The notes beneath the pieces were generated by a model. It was not told the DNA's origin and did no database searches. It saw only the letters and a program-made list of their open reading frames with translations. From contig JAKSAU010001146.1 in the NCBI GenBank assembly GCA_022361535.1, positions 1-16,252 on the forward strand: a DNA stretch of 16,252 nucleotides, given 5' to 3'. This DNA is from Desulfobacterales bacterium. GTDB taxonomy: Bacteria > Desulfobacterota > Desulfobacteria > Desulfobacterales > Desulfobacteraceae. Of the stretch, positions 5,524-12,000 are shown piece after piece. The first letter of the stretch is position 1. Each line of letters begins with the position of its first letter. Position numbers and translations under genes: made by a program.

Positions 5524-7637
5524 GGGCTTTGTAATGCATCCGGAAGATTCCCGGTGGGGGTCAACAGCGGATAGATCAGGGTCTGGCCCGGCTGAAGTTT
5601 ATTGAAATCCACGGTTGGGTTATATTTTTGCAGCAGCCATAAAGGAATCTCCAATTCATTGATACAGAGCAGCCAAACCGTGTCCCCGGACTTAACTTCA
5701 TAGGTTTGGGTACCGGAAACAAAAAAAGAATCAAAAAAATCTTCAAGAATCTCCTGATGAAATTCATACCGTTGTTCCTCAAAATGTTCAAAGCCGTCTT
5801 GGGGTGAAGGAATTTTGATATTCTGCCCAATGGATATCGCGCGGCCGAATCTCAGCTTGTTCAGGTTTCGAATCTTCTGGGTGGCAATACCCAGCCAGTC
5901 TGCATAATGCCCTAACGTTTCTTCCGGAGCAACATGAATAATACCTGTTTTGCCATTTTGAACCGTTTTCTGAATTTTTAGATCTGCCGTTACAATCCTC
6001 AGGTTTGTCTGCGGGGCAGCCGGGACAGGTTTAGCTTGTATTTCTGCATCCGGGACCTGTTTGTCCGTTACAGTTTTTGGTTTTTCTTGTATTGATTCAA
6101 CTGGGGGGGCTGCCGGCGATTCTTTTACCACAACCTTCTTTGGTTCCTCCTTTTTCGGGATTGAAGCTGTCAGTTCCTGTTTTTTAGGTGGGACTTTTTC
6201 TTCATTTTTGGGTGGTGGTTTTATTTTTTTAGCGGGCTTGGCAGTGTCTGCCTTTGCAATTGCTGTTTTCACAGGTATGCGCTCTTCGGTGCCGGGAATC
6301 CTTAGAGTTTGGCCAATGTAGATGGTGGCTCGCCGGCCAAGGCCGTTGGCCATGATCAAATCTTTTAACGGGACTTTATGAGTCCGGGCTATACTTCCGG
6401 CAGTATCCCCCTTTTGTACCCGGTGGAATTTGCTTGGTTTTTGTTTTTTTCTGTATAAAGATGCTGCTGTCTGAGAAACCGTGTCTAACCCAACTTTTTG
6501 TGGCAGTTTTATTTCAAACCCTTTGGGGATATATTTTCTGCCGTCAAATACAGGCTTTCGTAATGCCGGATTCATGGCCTGCAACGTTTTTATGTTCAGG
6601 TTTAAATCCCGGGCAAGGTCGACAGCAGGGACATAGCCTTTTACTGTATAACGGGTATAGCTAACAGGCCTGTCCAGAACAATTTTGCCATAATAATGGG
6701 TGTAGTTTTTGGCGACTTGTTTGGCTGCCAGGAATTCGGAGTAAAAATTTCGAGAGGCAAATTTAAAGGATCTGCTGCGATAGTATTTGTAGATATTAGG
6801 ATAGGTTTTGTGTTTCTTTTTGGCCCGTTTCATACCATTGAGGCCATGGTTATATGCAGTAAGGGCCATTGGCCAGTTTTTCAACGCCCCATAGTTTTTC
6901 TTTAGCAGTTTTGCAGCCCCGTGGGTGGCAATAAACGGATCGCGACGCTCATCAACCACATAACCGATATCCATGTACTGTTTACCCGTACCCCTTGTAA
7001 ACTGCCAGACGCCGGCAGCCCCGAATTTTGAATAAGCAGCTACATTAAACGAGGACTCTACACAGGGCAGGTAAACAATGTCCTCAGGCAGGCCGTATGA
7101 TCTGAAAATCCGTTTGAACTCTTCCAGATAGGCTCCGGATCGGATGACTCCTTCCATAAAATGCTTCTTTATACCTGTTTGAACTCTTAACCGGTAGGCA
7201 GCCTGTTTGAATTTGTCTGCTTTTGGATTAGGCCCGAACAGTGCCGCCACTTTTTTTTCCTGTTTTGTAGACGGGGTTTTGCCCTTGGCCAGTTTCAGGA
7301 GTGTGGCCTTATATTGCTTTAAAGCCTTTTCTTTTACTTTACGGTTGGCTTTGGCAGCTCTTCTTGTGTTTACCGGATTCAGTTTTATCACTCCATACAC
7401 CTTGGATAGATCGCGGACATCATGAACTACCCCTTGTGCCCTGGAATACTTGGTAAAGATATCTATCCAGAAGTCCACGTTGGGTTTGATTTCCGGGTAG
7501 ATCGGGAAATCCTCATGCACAGGAGCAGATGGTTTGGGAGTTGCAGCATGGCTGATTATGTCTGTAAAGAGAACTGCCCCTGAAACGGCAATGACCAATA
7601 TAAGTGAACAGATACATCGTCTGATGAAGTCTTTCAT
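5508..7637 (-). CDS. Exported MltD-like lytic transglycosylase with LysM repeats
   Basis: The 709-residue protein cleaves peptidoglycan glycan strands in the periplasm, by family. A signal peptide is visible at about residues 1-31 (basic start, hydrophobic core, ending SHAA); there is no lipobox cysteine, unlike E. coli MltD. The SLT domain (about 165-300) has catalytic Glu194 in ESSF, then GAAGVWQFTRGTG and ALTAYNHGLNGM, all family signatures. Three LysM domains for glycan binding are clear at about 404-448, 566-610 and 644-691, with a degenerate fourth possible at 328-379. A Lys/Pro/Glu-rich linker (about 450-545) probably spans the wall. An acidic, aromatic insert (about 615-640) sits between the last two LysM domains. 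The ATG is preceded by GGAG (7646-7643), five bases away. Its 3' end is 8 bp from that of pspF. Confidence 0.93.
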   Translation of the reverse strand: MKDFIRRCICSLILVIAVSGAVLFTDIISHAATPKPSAPVHEDFPIYPEIKPNVDFWIDIFTKYSRAQGVVHDVRDLSKVYGVIKLNPVNTRRAAKANRKVKEKALKQYKATLLKLAKGKTPSTKQEKKVAALFGPNPKADKFKQAAYRLRVQTGIKKHFMEGVIRSGAYLEEFKRIFRSYGLPEDIVYLPCVESSFNVAAYSKFGAAGVWQFTRGTGKQYMDIGYVVDERRDPFIATHGAAKLLKKNYGALKNWPMALTAYNHGLNGMKRAKKKHKTYPNIYKYYRSRSFKFASRNFYSEFLAAKQVAKNYTHYYGKIVLDRPVSYTRYTVKGYVPAVDLARDLNLNIKTLQAMNPALRKPVFDGRKYIPKGFEIKLPQKVGLDTVSQTAASLYRKKQKPSKFHRVQKGDTAGSIARTHKVPLKDLIMANGLGRRATIYIGQTLRIPGTEERIPVKTAIAKADTAKPAKKIKPPPKNEEKVPPKKQELTASIPKKEEPKKVVVKESPAAPPVESIQEKPKTVTDKQVPDAEIQAKPVPAAPQTNLRIVTADLKIQKTVQNGKTGIIHVAPEETLGHYADWLGIATQKIRNLNKLRFGRAISIGQNIKIPSPQDGFEHFEEQRYEFHQEILEDFFDSFFVSGTQTYEVKSGDTVWLLCINELEIPLWLLQKYNPTVDFNKLQPGQTLIYPLLTPTGNLPDALQSPHNGM

Positions 7638-7815
7638 AAAATCTCCGAAGATAGTTAACGGAAACGAATATCAGACAAATCTACCACATCAGTGTTTGGT
7701 TTTGAACAGGAAAGAAAAATAGTCCAGGTATAGCCAGATTGATTCTAATTATTTATGAGCATCATAGGAATAAAATATCAATTTGAGTATATTTTTTCCA
7801 AAAAAATTAAAAAAT

Positions 7816-7830
7816 TAAGGGTTTCCCTTA
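7816..7830. repeat. Perfect short palindrome TAAGGG-TTT-CCCTTA
   Basis: A perfect 6-bp inverted repeat with a 3-nt centre lies in the AT-rich intergenic tract. On the minus strand it is followed by long T-runs, and on the + strand by a looser T-rich stretch. It could be a terminator, an operator near a promoter of either divergent unit, or chance in AT-rich DNA. Confidence 0.35.
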
Positions 7831-7900
7831 TTGATTTTTATATTTCAAAGTTTTAGGATGGCTCCGCTTCAGTAAAAAATTAAAATTTGTGAATTCTTTT

Positions 7901-7934
7901 TCCGGTTATTTCAAAATATTAGCCGGATCTTTTT
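7901..7934 (+). terminator. Hairpin plus T-run in the leader of the secreted-protein operon
   Basis: TCCGGTTA (7901-7908) pairs with TAGCCGGA (7920-7927) to give an 8-bp stem including one G-U pair, with an 11-nt loop. TCTTTTT follows. The nearest upstream gene is on the other strand. An intrinsic terminator here would therefore act on a leader transcript of the downstream operon (attenuation) or shield it from stray transcription. Confidence 0.45.
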
Positions 7935-7978
7935 AGGCAGGCGTTCCATTGTCTGCTGTCATTAGAGGGGAATCTTTT

Positions 7979-8152
7979 ATGCTGAGAACAGGGCTAAGGC
8001 TTGGGGCCTATCTGTGTGTTGCAGGAATCTTTTATCAGATATTTTGCTTCCAAGGGGTTTGACCGTCATCCATTGGGTTCAGTCTGATTACCAAAATACT
8101 GCCCCTGCTGGTCGGCTACTATATTCTTGACCTGTTGTCACAAAAATTTTAA
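7979..8152 (+). pseudogene. 57-codon small membrane-protein ORF with in-frame TGA at codon 28
   Basis: An ATG at 7979 follows GAGGGG (7965-7970) at 8 nt. The frame reads 27 codons to a TGA at 8060-8062, then 29 more codons to TAA at 8150-8152. The halves look like one protein. The first has a hydrophobic helix (GAYLCVAGIFYQIFCF), and the second begins PSSIGFS and continues with another (ITKILPLLVGYYILDLL). The final TAA is 4 nt before the ATG of the transglutaminase-like gene, which lacks its own Shine-Dalgarno, so coupling is expected if the whole frame is translated. The simplest explanation is a TGG-to-TGA nonsense change or sequencing error. Selenocysteine insertion is possible in this bacterial group but only weakly supported. 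I do not recognise the family. Confidence 0.5.
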
Positions 8153-8156
8153 CAAA

Positions 8157-9053
8157 ATGCATCCTATTCAAAGCAAATACTTTAGGCTGTCAGCCCTGAT
8201 TGCCTGTGTCTTTATCTTTTCAGGCCTTGGAGTGCTCTGGCTTAAAAACCACTCCGCACCAGTTGAGACAACATCAAAGCAGGTAAAATATGGATTTACC
8301 ATTCGTAATAAAACCAACAAGCCTGTCACCGGCACAAAGCTTTGGGCTTATACTCCAGTTCCTGCAACCGGGATTCAAACTTTAGACAAACTTGAATCCT
8401 CCCACTCTTTTGAAACGCAGACAGATAAACTTGGCAATCAGATCCTGCTATTCCCCATAGAGCTGATCCCACCTTACGCCACCCGTAAAATCACGGTAAC
8501 GGCAAATACAACACATTATATCCCATCCGAAAAAGGACAAACCAATACGTTTGAACCATATCTATCCCCAGAACAGTTCATTGAATCTAACAACTCCGAC
8601 ATTGTTAAATTGGCAAATGAGCTAAAGAAGAAGAAGTCCATGGAAACTGCCCGGGCTATCTTTAACTGGGTGTCCTCCAACATTACCTACTCAGGCTATA
8701 TCAAAAATCGCAAAGGTGCGCTGCATACCCTAAAAAGCGGTTCCGGGGACTGCACAGAATACATGTTTCTTTTCATTGCCCTATGCCGGGCCAACGGTCT
8801 TCCTGCAAGGGGCATCGGCGGGTACCGGTGCACTGGCAACTGCATTTTAAAAACTAAAGATTACCATAATTGGGCACAAGTTTTTGTGAATGACAGGTGG
8901 GTACTTGCAGACTGCCAGGAAAACATATTTGACACGCAAGTTACTGATTATATTGCCATGAATATCATATCCGGCCAAAACGATTCGATCATGCAAGGAT
9001 ATCAACGGTTCAGGTACCAGGGAGACGGTATCAGCGTACGCATGAATCACTAA
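8157..9053 (+). CDS. Membrane-anchored transglutaminase-like (papain-fold) protein
   Basis: From the ATG at 8157 the protein has 298 residues. A single N-terminal hydrophobic helix (about 10-29) acts as signal anchor or signal peptide, placing the rest in the periplasm or outside. A transglutaminase-core domain occupies about 160-270, with the full triad in order: Cys199 in GSGDCTEYMF, His237 in DYHNWAQVF and Asp252 in VLADC. Such domains act as proteases, amidases or crosslinking acyltransferases; the reaction here is unknown. Residues 40-130 form a beta-rich domain of unknown type. Additional cysteines (C210, and C225/C229 in CTGNC, C253) may form disulfides. A TTG in the same frame at 8127 would add 10 residues, but the ATG fits the signal sequence better. 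It lies directly upstream of the giant repeat-protein gene (25-nt gap), suggesting a functional link. Confidence 0.85.
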   Translation: MHPIQSKYFRLSALIACVFIFSGLGVLWLKNHSAPVETTSKQVKYGFTIRNKTNKPVTGTKLWAYTPVPATGIQTLDKLESSHSFETQTDKLGNQILLFPIELIPPYATRKITVTANTTHYIPSEKGQTNTFEPYLSPEQFIESNNSDIVKLANELKKKKSMETARAIFNWVSSNITYSGYIKNRKGALHTLKSGSGDCTEYMFLFIALCRANGLPARGIGGYRCTGNCILKTKDYHNWAQVFVNDRWVLADCQENIFDTQVTDYIAMNIISGQNDSIMQGYQRFRYQGDGISVRMNH

Positions 9054-9078
9054 TTTAGGATTTAAGGAATCTTAAAGT

Positions 9079-12000
9079 ATGAGACACCATTCTACACACC
9101 TTACCCTTATTTACAGCCTTTTCATCGCAGCATGTTTACTTTTTTGTTTATCTCCGGCTTTCGCTGAAGACGATTCTGTTTGCGCTGCGGTCCAGATTGA
9201 GATCAGCCAGGAACTGACCCTTGAACGACAGGCATTTGATGCTCACATGCGCATCAACAACGGCCTGACCCATGCTGCCCTGGAAAATATCAATGTGGAT
9301 GTCTGGGCAACAAATGAAGACGGTGAATATGTTGAGATCAGCACAGAACCTGATGACACTGATGCATCGTTCTTTATCCGCCTTGATGAAATGACCAATA
9401 TCGATGATGTATCAGGCTCAGGCCAGGTACCGGCTGATTCCTCTTCTGATATCCACTGGCTGATTATCCCGGCTCCCGGGGCCTCAAACGGCCTGTCCTC
9501 GGGAACCCGGTACAACGTTGGTGCCACCCTTACCTACACTATTGGCGGGGAAGAAAACACTATTGAGGTGTCACCGGATTATATTTTTGTCAAACCCATG
9601 CCGGAAATCACCCTGGACTATTTTCTGCCGGAGCAGGTATATGGTGATGATCCCTTTACCCAGGAAATCGAGGCCTCAACGCCTTTCTCCCTTGGCGTCA
9701 GGGTCCAGAATGCGGGATCAGGCCAGGCCCAGGAACTTAAAATAGATTCAGCCCAACCAAAAATCGTAGATAACGAACAAGGCCTTCTCATCAATTTTAC
9801 CATTACCGGCAGTGAAGTTAACGGAGAAGAGAAGACCGAAAGCCTGCTGGTGGATTTTGGAACAATTGAACCCAATTCTGCTGCCGTGGCAAGGTGGATA
9901 ATGACCTGTAGCCTGTCCGGTAAATTTGTTGCGTTTGACGCAAGCTTCACCCATGCCGATGAATTGGGTGGTGAGCTGACCTCCCTGATCACAGACGTAA
10001 ACACCCACACCCTGGTCCGCGATGTGCTGGTAGATCTGCCGGGCAGAGACGCAATAAGAGATTTCTTAAGCCAGGCAGATAATCTGTTCACCGTCTATGA
10101 ATCCGACAATACGGAAACTCAAGTTAGTGACGGTTCTGCAGATTCAACCCTGACATTCAAAGAAAATATTGGGGATGAATCCCATTACACCCTTGAGACC
10201 TCTCCTGTATCTGGCTTTATTTATATCAACCTTCCTGATCCACATGCCGGTGCCAAATACCTTGATAGGGTTATCCGGTCAGACGGTAAAGAAGTCAGCT
10301 TGGACAATGCATGGCTTTCAAAGGTTCAGGACAGTGATACCCATGAATGGAGCCACTTTGTTAATCTCTTTGATGTAAATACCACAGCATCCTACACCCT
10401 GGTGTTCAATGCCATATCCGCATCCCCTCAAGCGCCTGTCCTCCAGTATATTTCAGATAAAACAACACTGGAAAACCAACAGGTCTCTTTTCTTGTAGAG
10501 GCAAGCGATCCCAACGGCACCATACCTGCCCTGAGCGCAGCCCCTCTTCCTGCAGGTGCGTTCTTTTCAGATAACGGGGACGGCACAGGCATTTTTGACT
10601 GGACACCTTTGGACGGCCAAAAGGGTATATACACCATCACCTTTACTGCATCAGACGGTACACTGTCATCCGAACAGCAAATCACAATCATCGTTTTTGA
10701 TGCCAATGACTCAGACATGGACGGTATGACAGACGACTGGGAAATGACTCATTTCCAGGACCTTGACCGTGACGGCACCGGAGACTTTGACCAGGACGGC
10801 ATCACAGATCTCGAAGAATTTGAAGACCAGACCAATCCAATCCTGGACGAATCCGCACCAACCGTGCCCGACCCTCTTTACCCCCATCCCAACATTCCGG
10901 TTGAGGATTCAACACCTGAACTGGTGGTTGAAAACAGTTCGGACAGCCAGGGGGATGATATCGACTATGCCTTTGAAATATACGAAGATGAACAAATGAC
11001 CCAGCCTGTGGCAAGCCAGGACCGGGTTGCCTTGACCCGGACCCCAAGCAAGTTCAGGATCTACAACTGGGTTGCAGATACAGGTGACACCATCGTGCCA
11101 AGGTCTGATACCACCACCAGCTGGCAGGTGCCCGTAGACCTTGAAGACAACACCCGTTATTACTGGCGGGTCAGGTCAGGCGACGAAGAAGGTTCAAGCC
11201 TGTGGGCCTATTATGATTTTTTTGTTAATAAAGAAAACGATCCGCCATCAGCTTTTACAGCCGCATCCCCCCTGGACAATGCCGGTGTAGACAGTCTGAG
11301 CCCGTCACTTTCAGTCATGAACAGTACAGATGCTGACTATGATGTGGTTACCTATACGTTCGACCTGTTCTCTGACGATACCCTTCAGACACAGGTGGCC
11401 TCTTCCGGTCCTGTAAGCCAAGGGGAGGGTACTACCACCTCATGGACTGTTCCCATTGAACTTGAGGATCAAACCTCTTATTTTTGGCAGGTTACCGCAG
11501 ATGACGGCAACGGAGGTACCACAGCAACAGCGGTCCTAACCTTTTATGCGGACACACAAAACCAGGCCCCCCGAACACCATCCAACCTGACTCCGGACAG
11601 CTCAGAAGAAGTCGAATACACAGATATCCTTTTGACCGTCACAAATGTCCAGGATTTAGACCAGGACCCGGTTTCATACATATTTGAAATAGATACAAGT
11701 GACCGGTTTGACTCACAGGATAAACAGACCTCAGATCTTGTTTCCGAAGGATATGACACCACATCCTGGCAAGTATCAGGGTTAAAAGAAAACACTCAAT
11801 ACTATTGGCGGGTTATTGCCACAGACGGCAGTGCTCAAAGCCAATGGGCCTCCAGCCGGTTTTTTGTTAATCAAATCAATGACGCCCCTGACACCCCGAC
11901 CATTAAAAACCCCGGTGCAGGCGCCTGGACCGACACCCGCACCCCGGTACTTTCCATGCACCGGGCCAACGACCCGGACCAGGATACACTTGAATACCAG

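Larger units (their letters stand above)
7638..7978. other. AT-rich divergent intergenic region
   Basis: These 341 bp lie between two divergent units and contain no convincing gene on either strand. They hold the Shine-Dalgarno of the transglycosylase gene, a very AT-rich tract (about 7785-7815), two hairpins described separately, and GAGGGG (7965-7970), the ribosome binding site of the next ORF. I could not pick promoter boxes with confidence for either direction. Confidence 0.6.

Noticed and set aside
8127..8156. TTG start extending the transglutaminase-like protein by 10 residues
   Set aside because: No Shine-Dalgarno precedes it and it would place CC and His ahead of the signal anchor. 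The ATG at 8157 directly after the upstream stop fits coupling and the signal sequence better.
9618..10091. 157-codon minus-strand open frame inside the giant gene
   Set aside because: Serine-rich translation without features, fully antisense to a well-supported coding region.
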